A stretch of DNA of 64,000 bases, taken from positions 27,651,398 to 27,715,397 of the forward strand of contig NC_092577.1 in NCBI RefSeq assembly GCF_037975245.1, given 5' to 3'. Below the pieces are notes generated by a model. The model was not told where the DNA came from. It worked only from the letters and a program-made list of their open reading frames with translations, and made no database searches. The position numbers and the translations under genes were made by a program. Positions 1-12,700 of this stretch are shown here, in pieces. Within the stretch, counting starts at the first letter, position 1; every line of letters starts with the position of its first letter. This DNA is from Apostichopus japonicus. Lineage: Eukaryota; Echinodermata; Holothuroidea; Aspidochirotida; Stichopodidae.

Positions 1-660
1 GAGCTGAATTTGCATTTGTTATGTAAACCTAATGAGATCTATATGATATTTTGACATTTGAACCTCGGCTGGCCCCAAATGACCTCTGACCTCCACCCAA
101 AATAATAGGGTTCTTTTACTCACTATTGGAAAGACACAGCCAAATATGAGCTATGTGATGTAACCTATCTTGGGATATTATGTTTACAAGGTTAGTGGCT
201 TTACAGAGTATGACCTTTGATGACCCAAATGACCTTCACCAAAAACAATAAGGTTCTTGTACTCATTATAGAGAAGCCACATGCAAAATATGAGAGCCAA
301 TAACGAAAGATATCGTGTTTACAAAGATTTCAAGTTTTGACCCCTTGTGACCTTAAATGGACCCTCACCTATATCAAATTGTAAAAAAACTTTCACTACA
401 TAAGGCTATCATACCATGCATATATGAGCTCCCATGTTGTTCAGGTTCTGGAGATACAGCGGTTTGGAGACTTTCAAATGTTGCCCTCTGCTGACCCCAA
501 ATGACCTTTGACCTACACCCAAAACAATAAGGTTCTTGAACTCATTATGAGAAAGCCACATGCCAACTATGAAAACTGCAGATGTTACCTACCTTGAGAT
601 ATCATGTTTACAAACTAGGTCGTCACATATATGTCACATACATACACACACACAACACCC
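1..660. repeat. Dispersed repeat rich in TGACC half-sites with CA-rich tail
   Basis: The stretch consists of degenerate units of roughly 100-150 bp. Each has a TGACCCCAAATGACCT-type block, an AACAATARGGTTCTTGTACTC-like block and a GATATCNTGTTTACAAG-like block, and the stretch ends in a CA-rich tract near 626-655. Related units occur at 10380-10740 and around 4120-4290. No coding exon of GULO was found here, so the missing 3' exons are taken to lie left of the window. Confidence 0.6.
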
Positions 661-741
661 ATAATATTAAACACTTGTACATATCACATATGCATCACAT
701 CTGCAAAGCTTGCTTTTGCCATTAGTATTTATTTAATCTAC

Positions 742-3700
742 CGGCGAAAGCCAACACATACCCAATCCACATAGAGAACTCGTGGAGGTGATGGCCAATC
801 AGCCTGTCCCAGAACCAGCTGAAGTTATTCTTAACTGGCTGGTGCTTGGTCCGTATGTCATGATAGACTACAACCTTCTCAGTGTGCGGGTACCAGAAAA
901 ACTTAGCGTGATCATACTCTTCAAGGAATGTATCCAGCCGGGTGAGAATCTACAAGTAGAAGCAGTACGAAGCAATATGACAGACTGCTGATAACTTGAC
1001 TAAACTAGATTTGACCTCAAATTACATCATATGCAAGGACCATCAAGGCCATGTCCATTCCATAAAATCTAACCAAACTACCTTTAATATCTCCAACTTT
1101 TGTACATGGTACTTGTTCTTCCTGTTCTAATTCATATCTTCAATGCAGTAATACTAAACTCTCCTAGTTATACTACTATGCCTGTGACATAGGGGAGGGG
1201 AGGGGGTTGCATAATTTGTGCACCTCCTTGTACTCCCTTATCAGTGAGAATTACCCCCCCCCCCACACCCCCTCAACAATCACTAATGCTGCATATGGCA
1301 GAAGTGTATTAACTATTCGCCTTTTTTTTTAACTGGTGCTCTCTCCTGGGCTGGAGCTGCTGCTATGTATCATACTGTATATTAAATACAATAAATATCA
1401 GTTCTTTAATAATTCCCTTTTATTAATAGAGAAACCTTACCTCTTCGAAGGTGCTTGGTTTGGCGATTGAGTGTAATTGGAAAGCTTCGTGGCATTGTAG
1501 TGTTATCTCTAAGATAATACCTAGACATCCAATGCTACAAACAGCTGCTCGAAATATCTCTTCGTTCTCCTCCTCAGAGCAATCTATAATGTCACTATTT
1601 GCAGTGAGCAACTTCAGACTCCTTACCTTGAAAAGAATAAAATAGAAATTTAAAGCTTGGCACACAAACAGCAAGCTTTATAGGGTACTATCATTTAGAT
1701 GTGGCTTGGACAGGAATAGGAATGGGAAATTCAAATACCAGTCTGGGTATTCAAATCCCAACCCCAGGGGAGGGGTCTTTGACAAAATTGAATACATTAA
1801 GAGTGTTTTGGCTTATAAATATACACAATAGTCTATATTTTTTAGCTTTTCAAACAGATGAATTTATTTCTCATCAGTATGTATCTTGAGATGTCTGTAG
1901 TGGTTACCAACTAGTGCTGATAGTCGACTCATTCTTTTGTAGTCGATTAATCGCATAGCTCTTCTCGCGATTACTGCGATTACTCGGTAACAGTTATGAT
2001 GTCACCACTGTCATTTTTACATTGCAGAAAATACAGTCAAAACAAATCTTTCCCCATGGTGCACTGTCTTTATTTTTTCTTTGGGGTCTTAACGTGAAGT
2101 GTCTAAATCATGTTAAACATCTACCAAACAAAAACTGTGAAAACTTTTCATCTACAACGTTTCTTAACAAGAGCCCAAGGGCACTGTGGTTCCTTGCTTG
2201 GGGTATATGACAATACACATAATATTATCAAGCAAGATTGGGCTCAAATAGTCCAAGTAATTGTGGTCCTACATGTTCCCATAAAGTAACCAACACTATA
2301 GCCAACACTTTTGTGATCACAAAATGTGATCAGATTTTTTATCAAAAGGCACTTTTGAGATCTAAATATGGCGTCGAAAATGTAAGAAATATAAGAGACC
2401 TACAAGCATGTCAACAGATATGATAACATTGGTGACCTCAGATGACATGACCTTTAAGTTTCAAAATGTTCCACCACCCCATTCACAACTTGTCCCAAAA
2501 TATCAACCATGTCACACCTTGGCATTGAGATTTAAATGCATTAAATGTCAAAAAATTAACTTTGAACTTGTATACATAACTTCACACACAAAGGTCACCC
2601 GGAGGTCAACCAATTGACATTTTTGATCGGTGAGACCTAAATAGAGCATGACTGTAAAAATTCAAACATTTTTTCTTTGCCCATTTGCGGGTCGACAATT
2701 GGATTACATTGAAGCAACTCCCAACCCTAACGGACAATTTGTTCTCAAGTTATCGCAAAAATACTAGTTTTTTATCATAAATTGACCTTTGGTGACCTTG
2801 TATCACACCGTTAAGCTTGAAAATATTCCCCTATACCATTTGCAACTACTTCAAAAGTATCAACCTTGTCACACCTTGGAACTGGGAGTTATTGCATTAA
2901 ATGTCTGAAAATTAACTTTGACCTCATATAACTTCGCACACGAAGGTCACACGGGGGTCAACCCATTGACATTTATGATCAGAAGGTACCTTTAACATCT
3001 GAAAATAGCATCGAAACTGTAAAAATCCCCAAAACACGAAAAGGTCACCAGAGGTCAAATTGAGGTCAAGGGTCACCCAGATGCGGGTTGACAACTGGAT
3101 TACATTGAAGCAACTCCCAACCTTAACGGACAGTTCGTTCTCAAGTTATCACAAAAATACTAGTTTTTTATCATTAATTGACCTTTGGTGACCTCGGATC
3201 ACATGACCGTTAAGTTTGAAAATATTTCCCTATACCATTTGCAACTTGTCTCAAAATATCATCTGTGTAACACCTTGGTACTGGGAGTTATTACACTAAA
3301 TGTCTGAAAATTAACTTTGACCTCATATAACTTAACATACAAAGGTCACCTTGGGTCAACTTATTGACATTTTTGATTGATGAGACCTAAATTAGAGCAT
3401 CAAACTATACAAATTCAAACATTTTTTTCTTTGCCCATTTGCTATCCCCAAAATACTAGTTTTTTAACATTAATTGACCTTTGGTGACCTCGTATCACAT
3501 GACCGTTAAGATGGGAAGGTACCTTTGATATCCAAATCTAGCATCAAACCAAACATTTTCTTTTTTGCTCGTTTCCTCCCAAAATAAGCACATTTTTTCT
3601 AATGTGACCTTTGACCTTTTGACCTTGGTTTCAGATGTAGTTTAATCTCCTGATTCCAAAAAAAAAACGACAAGTCTGTACAACCATCCTAACTCCTACC

Positions 3701-6700
3701 GAAAAACTTTGACCCCATATAACTTCGCACATAAAGGTCACACAGGGTCAACCTGATGACATTTATGATCAGAAGGTACCTTTGACATCTGAAAATAGCA
3801 TCAAAACTGTAAAAATCCCCAAAAACATGTAAAGGTCACCACAGGTCAAATTGAGGTCAAGGGTCACCCAGATGCGGTTCAACGATTGGATGACATTGAA
3901 GCAACTCCCAACCCTAACGGACATTTCGTTCTCAAGTTATCGCAAAAATACTAGTTTTTTATCATTAATTGACCTTTGGTGACCTCAGATCACATGACCG
4001 TTAAGTTTCAAAATATTGCCCTAACCAGTTCACAACTTGTCCCAAAATATCAACCTTGTCGCACATTGGCACTGGGAGTTATTGCAGTTTTAGTATTTTG
4101 GGTTTTTGGACCATAACTGACCTTTGGTGACCTTTGTGGGCATCAAAAACAATAGGGTTCATCTACTCACTATGGGCCACCCACCCACCAAGTTTGATCA
4201 TGATCAGTCAATCCCTTGTTGAGTTATCGTGCATACAAGCTTAAGCGTCACACACACACACACACGCACACGCACACATACATGTATAGGCTCCCAAATG
4301 GGGACAACTGCTCAACACAGGAGAATTGGGGACATGATGATATAACTTTGTACTTCCTACTGCTTGCGTAAAATAGCTCTTAAATAATATTAAAGGTACC
4401 AGCTTAACACTAAAATCTGTTTCTTGTCCATTTTCTATGAATTATTGAACTTGGTTCTACACATACCATGTGGGGACACACTGTGTCACCTAACTGGGGA
4501 CTTGGTGTGTCACTTAACTGGGGACTTGGTGTGTCACCTAACTGGGGACTTGGTGTGTCACCTAACTGGGGACTTGGTGTGTCACCTAACTGGGGACTTG
4601 GTGTGTCACCTAACTGGGGACTTGGTGTGTCAGCTAACTGGGGACTTGGTGTGTCAACGAATTGGGGACTTGGTGTGTCAACAAATTGGGGACTTTCATT
4701 AACTGGAGAAACCCAGTGTCAACTAATTGGGAACACACTGTATCGACCAACTGGGGAGACACTGGTTGCTCAACTGCAGTGGGGACAAACTTTCCTCGTG
4801 TCATGCAAAAGAAACAACTTGAAACAAACTGTGTAACATGTCAAAGCATCACCACACCAAAATCAAAGGTGACTCAAAAATGGGGCAAATTCTTTGATTC
4901 TATGATAAAATTCCATTATTGCTATGAAGTAGTTTGTACACCAAAACATCCAATGTCTTTGCCCATTTAACACCTTCTCAACTTTAATATTTACATGGGT
5001 GGATTAAGGCAAGACGGTCCAAGGGTTTATAGTGCATTCATTGAACACATTGAATAGTAAAAAGTAGCAGTATACACAGTGCATGATGCACAATAAAACT
5101 TTATTAAATGAACTTTCAACAAAAAAAGGTGCATTCTACAGTTTTCAGGAATTCCTAAAACAAAATGTTTTGACTGATTGCTTTTATGTCTGTTGCCTGG
5201 TAAAATACAGTTTGCAGACATTTCCCTATAAGAATAGCATAGTTAAACTGATGCTGTACACTACCAGTATTTGTACTATGTATATGCAAATGGAAGTGTG
5301 AGTACAGTACTTTAATTTCAGTCTAGAAGTGAAACAATTTGATATGAAACATACAGAAGCATTAAAACTGCCTCTCAACAAATAATGCTCAAAAATAATT
5401 AAGCTGTGTACCCCTACATTAAAGATTAAGCAAACTGTTTTGTAAAACAGTTTCCATGACAGACTAGAAAGACTGTGGCATTTGTTCCTGAGCTCCTTTC
5501 TGCACGAACAACAACAATGAAATCTGTCTAACAATCAACAAACATGAATTTAACAAACAAGGAATAAAACATTAACCAAGAGCACTAAAACATTCACACT
5601 TTGATGCCAACATCAGGCTAGAGCTGAAAAGACTGTCAACATAGCTACTTAACAGATTAGAAAGTCTGTGGCATTTGTTCCTGAGCTCCTTTCTGCATGA
5701 ACGACAACAATTAAATCTGTCTAACAATCAACAAACATGAATTTAACAAACAAGTAATAAAACATTAACCAAGAGCACTAAAATATTCACACTTTTATGC
5801 CAACATCAGGCTAGAGCTGAAAAGACAGTCAACATAGCTACTTAGCAGATTAGAAAATCTGTGGCATTTGTTCCTGAGCTCTTTATTCCATAAACAACAA
5901 CAATGAAATCTGCCTAACAAGTCAATAAACATGAAGTTAACAAACTAGTAATATATGAACACAGTAAAGTTTGACCAATTCTAATACCACTTTTTGTTAG
6001 CCCTTCCAGAGTGATTTCTTATGAAGTCTTTAATATTGGTCCACTTCCGTCCATCAAAACAACTGTACTTTTCCATCACCCTATCAATAGCTGTCTTTCC
6101 AGGCAATTGGTTTAATGCTATTTCTCGTCTGAATTCCTTTAAAACTACTTTTTTCTCATCTTCTGTCCATACCCTTCTTTGGTATTTTCTCCCTGAAAGG
6201 ACAACAAATATATACATTACAATGTGGTGCTTTTGAAAATTACACCTCAATGTTGCCATGTGATAGTTTACAATATAAAGAAACAAATCACATCAAAATG
6301 TTTTGAGGTTGGTCTCCAGCATAAATTGCAATCTGTCTAGTATATTCCTCATATTTTGTTGTTTAAATAAAACTAAAAAAATACAAATTTTAAATGGTTT
6401 GTTTTATTTATGAACAATATTACCTTTCTTCATACTGGGTGGTTCTTCTCCTTCGGAATTAGTGCTTTCAAAAGTGGTGCCATTAGCTTGATGCAGAGAC
6501 CCTACACTTCCCATGCTGCCCTCATCTCTACTTGTGTCCTCCTCCTCCTCTTCCTCCTCCTCATCACTATCATCTGTATCATCAGATGATTCTATGTTGT
6601 CAATTTCTGTTGAAATAAAATCAATGACTGCTTAGATTTGTAGTACAGACAGCACCACATAAACGTAGCGTAGAAAACACAGGTTAGATAACGACAAGTA

Positions 6701-9700
6701 CCATTCCTTGCATCAAAGACACACCTTAGCCCACAGAATTACAACTTGATAAACACTTTTTAAAGTATCACCTTAGATGATTACCAATTATTTAAAAAGG
6801 CAATTAAATTATTGATATATCAAGTTTTACAGTTCTTTAGCAGGTATACATTCTCCTCACTTCAGTATTTCTAATGTAAACTTTACAAATCAGCTTCAAA
6901 AGTCCTATTTGAACTTTGGCCCTGGGCCGTGCCTTGTGCTACGTCTTGACATAATTTTGTCTGGAATCAAGAAGAAGGTTGATAGTGTCTATTACATATT
7001 ACCCAGGGAGCCCAAGAAAGCAGACAGCACAACTTTTTCCAAACTACGTAATTCAGAATGTTTATATAATATATATCAACATTAAAATTTACCGACTAAA
7101 TTCTAAGGAGACTTAATTATCATCTTTACAATTATTAAGTAAGGTGACTGAATCCAACAATGAGCTCATAGCATAACTTGGCCAAGCTACTAAATTTGAA
7201 AAGATTATACTAATTTCATGACTATAACATGATGCATCTAATCTTATGATAACATGTCACACCACAATATTCCCCTTGAAAAGAAAGGAAGGTTAATTAC
7301 CTCAGAAGTGCAATACATTTGCTCCATTCATTTCACATAGCTTCAATTCTAGTATCTGTAACACATATACATGCAGCTATAACTCTTTAAGATTAACTTT
7401 TCTATACATATCCTCAATATTCAGGTTACATAAAAATGAATAAAGAACAATAGAATGAAAAGTCTGGTCATCGAATACTAAAAAGCACCATGCAGACAGA
7501 AAGTCACAAAAGCGGTATACATATCTTGCAATGCCAAAATCATGACAAAATGTCAGTACTGCTTCCAATGTTTCAGTGTTTGATATGATGAAGTGCCCAA
7601 CAACTGCCTCATGATTTATCCAATGGGCAGACATGATTTAGATCCTACTAACAATAACATCCTACTGAGATCTAAATTAACTAGCTAAAAAAGTTACTCA
7701 ACTTTCCTTATGTGTATAATGCTGCAGCTATCATCTGAAGCCTGACTTAAAACTAGTGATGTTACACACAAACTGGTCTAACCCATGTGGTATAATGTAT
7801 TAGATCATATAGACCTACTGTTAATTTCCTACTATGCACACACTATGCTAGTAAGTAGTATGTATGCACAACTGGATCCTAACCTATATGACATTAAGTA
7901 CAATGGTAGCACATATGGCTTCCACAATGTACAGTAGGCTAGTCTATTAGAGGCCTATAATAGAAGTTCATAAACGAACAAACTGGAAATTACAAAAATA
8001 ATTGGGGACACTGCACAGGATTATGATAAGTAAAGAGTAACTTACTCACTGGATCTATTTTCCTTCAGAAGATTCTGTCTCCGTCTCATGAAAGCTGGAT
8101 GTTAGTAGCTAGCTGCATATTGTAGTTATCTCAGGTACAGTAGGTACTACAGTTATCTTTGTGGCAGTACATGAAATTCGAACACAGTAAGCATGCTGCA
8201 GTACAGTGTGTATGTTTGCTGATCTCACAGCAATGTAAATTGGGGACATGGTCCACTGTCAGTATTGTCAAAGTAGACACACCCCATATGATTGGGGCTC
8301 ATCAATTGGGGACATTTGGTCACTAATTTAACCAGCTTCAAGCAGTCACATGACATGAAATTCTTGCACATAAATGGGGACAACACCTTGACACACGCCC
8401 CACCAGTTAATGACACAAAGTGACACAGCTAGGCTGTAATGAATGCACCCAATGGGGACTGTCACAGATATTGCTCAAACTTTAAAAAATACTTTCATTT
8501 GGCGGGAACTTCCAAAATCTGCACTTAACCCAAACGGGGACGTCCCCGATTGGTAGTATGTCCACACTTGGAAGGTGTGTCATCATGTAAATGTCCCCAG
8601 TTGCCAGCGGGTACATACGCACACACACACACGCCAACCTGAATACATAGGTTCCTTTGCTTTCAGCAAGGAACCAAAAACCTTCATAGTTAATCAAAAA
8701 CTTTCGAATTAATCTTACAGGCTACTACAACTACTAGCACTAATAAAAGCAAACAGGCAAACAATGAATAGATGTAACACCTTGTAGTGGTGTGATGATT
8801 AGTATGCAAAAGTTTTCTGTAAAAGGGCGTTCAACGTTCTAGGCTAGGCTCTAGCCGAGCGCGATAGCAGGCACATATTTGCGCATTGAAATTAAACTAC
8901 ACCACACTCGTTCAGACATCCGATAAATGTGAACCAGGTCGGTAATGAAGTTATTGTAAACATGTTTGAAGAAATGACAAATACTTTGGCAATCGTAAAA
9001 GATTACTAATGATGAATTTGCAATTATGCGCAATGATTAAACATTGCAAGGACTGAATGTTGCACTGCAGAACAATCGTATTACTGACAAGTAAACAAAT
9101 GAATCTAACCGAAGTAGGTGCTTGCTGATTTTTTACACAGCACAGAGCTTAGTGTAGCATTGTGAGAACCACATACCTTTGCCATATTTGCTGACAAACT
9201 GCTTTAGTGTTGTTTTTGATAGGTTAGGCTATTTTTCAAAAGCAGAATATGTGTAGTGCTAGCTTGTAGTCGAGTAACAGCAACTTAGGTTTTGAGCGCG
9301 ATTAATCAAACTTCCAAAGTGTAATCGCGACTACTGGCGATTAATCAATAACGACTATCAGCACTATATTACCAACACCTATCATCATGTTAGGTAACCT
9401 GTATAAAAAGTTGCTTCAGCAGTCATGTAAAGATTAAATCACTGGCTAAAATGAAGGTGCCTGCCTTTTTTTCTCATTCTCTCTCTTTCATTTTATTTTT
9501 CATACCTTTTTTAAAATTACTTTGTTATTATTATTTGTGAAGGTTGATAGCACAGCTGGCCATTAGATGCTATAACACCCAACAAATGAAACGTAAGGAG
9601 TTGGTGCTTGGGATGAGACTATCCTTCACAGACAAACTTAAATAAATTACCCAGACAACAAAACTGCTGTGTGGTTTCAATGATGCTACATGAATAATCT

Positions 9701-12700
9701 TATATGAATGTGACACACTAGACTGTAGGGTGAAGCCAGGATGAACAACATACTTCAATCTAAGTAGTACAGCAAAATGCATTGAGATATGACAAACAAT
9801 ATTCACATTGGCAGCTGATGACCGAGATGGACCTTTCCTTGTATTCAGCATACAGATTGATCTCTACCAAAGACAACATGCTTCTTCTACTCAATGTGTA
9901 CACCTACAATCCGTACAATTAAGCAGACACCGGGCGATTTTTACTCCCTGGTCCCCGAGATTTTTCAACTTGTTTGCCTCTAAAACATTTTCGTAAACAA
10001 CGCCTGGTCATTTCCCCAATGTTACTGCATCCAAACCTGAAGTTTTATTTTGCACTGAATCTCGAGAATTGCAAAATACGATGGAAAACTTCAGAAGCAA
10101 AGATATAACACAGATGGTTCACAATGATATCGTCCATTCCAAAAGCTTTGTACATGTACCAAGTTCATTACACACTTTTGTGCCTCTCCAAAAAGTTATC
10201 GACACACTTAAGTCAATAAAGATTTGGTCGAGACTTCTGATTCTTATCTACGGATGCCCTTAAGCTAATTTCCAATTGCCGACAGCCTCTCCTATTCTTG
10301 TGAGTCGTAACGCACATGTTATCTCACAGGCTGGTCGATGAGAGATACGGTAGATTATAAAACAAGGTTTCCACAATTTGATCCCTGGTGACTCCAAATG
10401 ACCTTTGACCTCCACAAAAAAATATGCTTCTTTTACTTAACGTGTCCTACTACATATTAAATATGAGATTGGTCCAAGCTTCCCTTCTTTAAGATATCTT
10501 GTTTACAAGGTTTTCACAGTTTAACCCCTGATGACCCCCAAATGACCTTTGACCTCCACCATTAACAATTAGGAATCTTGAACTCAGCGTGGGTCACAAG
10601 TTCTGCATACTACATATGAGACTGGTCCAAGCTTCCCTGTTAAGATATTGTGTTTACAAGCAAGGTGTCTCACAAACTCACCCACACACGCACCCACACA
10701 TGCACCCACACACGTACCCACACGCACACCCACTCATCCGCCTGCATGACTGCAAAGGTTATGATTATCATCGAAACCAATGACAGGCTGCAACGTTTGC
10801 TGACCAATCAAGGCCGAGCTAATACTAAGAAAGTAATAATGGTACCTACGTGAGTTTCTACCACACTTAATTCCTTGACACATAGCTCATGGTGGCATTC
10901 ATACACATTTCTAAGACACCATACTGTTTCCTGTGATATAGGGAATATTTGATAGTACATGAGTTCCAAAGATAGCATACTATTTCTTTTTACTCACATA
11001 TGCCTTTATGAGTGTACTTACATAAGATTGTGTAATATCACACTATATCCTTGCGACATAAGATTTCATAGTGTTACTTACATAAGATCCTAGGTTACCA
11101 TAATGTTTTCCAGTTGCATGGGTACCACTACTAATAGCTCCAGCTATAGTTGGTTCACCTACAGCCGGGCATCTAAAACAAAATACACCCAAAAAAAAAA
11201 AACACATTCAATTTTGTCAACTCGAAGGCACAAGCCACTTCTCATCAAGTAAAAAGGACAAAGGTATTTCTTTACGAACAATACTGATACAATGACGTAT
11301 GCTTGCATTAACATGTCACAACTTTACGTTGCACAAAAAGAAAATTGTGTTTAATAGTTTCGAAGTTGGTACTGAATATATATTTTATTATTAGCTAAAC
11401 ACAACATATAGGTTTTGAACATCTTTCAGTTAATCGTTGTCACCACTGTTGTCAGCACATTAAAAGGCAAACCCTATCAACTTGCCTCTTTGTCCTTTTT
11501 TACTTTGTGAACGAAAGGACCCCTAATAAATACAATATTTTACTTTGTTCATATTCTGACTTACAACTGAAGATATATGCTAAACATATCTGGCTGGCCA
11601 GTAAATATGACAGCTTAAAGGGTGTGAAGACTCGCGCAAAAAGAAACATCTAATGCCAGTATTCTGACCTAGTTTCGAATGAGGTGTAACAGAAGTGTTA
11701 GACACCACCATCGATCCCAGAAAATACACACACAGCTTGCTACCGTCGGTAATTAGACACTAGTGTACAATCAGTACGTACAGCTGCGGTCAATACCCAC
11801 AGCACAGTGTATAAACGATACAGTGATGGACATCTCAGGTCCAGCTAAAGATAACAAGGTATCACGTTTCATTACTGTCTGCATTTTGTAGCTACACAAC
11901 AAAACGTCAGTTGCAGGCAACAGAAAGTTAACTTTTTCAGATGGCTGCACATGGTTTGGGGCGAGTCTTCAATGCCTTTAAGGAATAGATCTACATCTTT
12001 GTTTTCTATATCAATCATTGATATATAAATGACCATCTGGTAGTTGGTGATTAAAGCGACGATCTAAACTGTTTACTTTCCATGTTATACTCACACTGGT
12101 AAGGCCATCTTGTACTTAGGAAGGATGTCAACAGCTAATGTCTTCAATGAGCAGCCTGCCTGGACGGTCACCTGACACTGAACTTCATCAACCTGTGTAG
12201 AAGGTATCAATGATCACAACATACAATGAAGCAGTTCACCAAAGCATATATACATATATCTGATTAACAGGTTGAGAGAAAATAACATTTGAAACTTTCC
12301 ACACGCATTTTTCAGGATACGTATATTTCAAGTTTCGCAAAACATTAGCTAACTGTGCAAGTGCAGTGTGTAACGAACACTAACATTTCGCTAGAAAACA
12401 TTTAATATTCATATTGCTAGTAAACATTTAATATTCATATTGCTAGTAAACATTTAATATTCATATTGCTAGTAAACATTTAATATTCATATTGCTCTCT
12501 CAGAAAGTCAGATTATGAAAACAATTTGAAAATTGCTTTGCTTGTGTAAATGGCCAGACCTGTTCCTTCTGATTATGAACCACATTTCAACACGGCAGAA
12601 TTACAAGAAAGAGAAAATAATGGACTTAGCGATGACGATGAGAACCAAAACGTAGGCCGAGACGAACAGCTTAGGCCTAATGTTGTTAGGCTCGGTAATA

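Larger units (their letters stand above)
1904..9376. mobile_element. 7.4-kb composite TIR element with 8-bp target duplication (hAT-like)
   Basis: The left terminus TAGTGCTGATAGTCG at 1912 and the right terminus CGACTATCAGCACTATA ending at 9368 are inverted repeats. TTACCAAC at 1904-1911 and 9369-9376 is an 8-bp target-site duplication, the length expected for hAT elements. Subterminal regions contain repeated GATTAATCGC/GCGATTA motifs. Both ends match an 889-bp element at 62994-63882, which lacks the interior from about 2170 to 8675. That interior is itself bounded by inverted GGTTCCTTGC (2188-2197) and GCAAGGAACC (8666-8675), so it is either a second insertion nested in a short element or the part deleted from the short copy. 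The interior holds the half-site-rich block, a 24-bp minisatellite and a spliced gene. No transposase was recognised. Everything sits in the GULO intron. Confidence 0.8.

Noticed and set aside
4424-4836. Overlapping open frames with repeated HLTGDLVC or SPNWGLGV peptides
   Set aside because: They are read-through of a 24-bp tandem repeat whose unit is a multiple of three; no start context, splice sites or family resemblance.
7377-7634. 85-codon minus-strand frame between exons of the element-borne gene
   Set aside because: No splice acceptor/donor pair in the right phase was found and the peptide shows no recognisable domain.
8650-8690. Hairpin GGTTCCTTTGCT/AGCAAGGAACC as a Helitron 3' end
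   Set aside because: No CTRR follows at the usual distance and no matching TC 5' end or Rep/helicase was seen.
10589-10783. His/Pro/Thr repeat protein frames
   Set aside because: They come from the CACCCACACACG microsatellite in the repeat tail.
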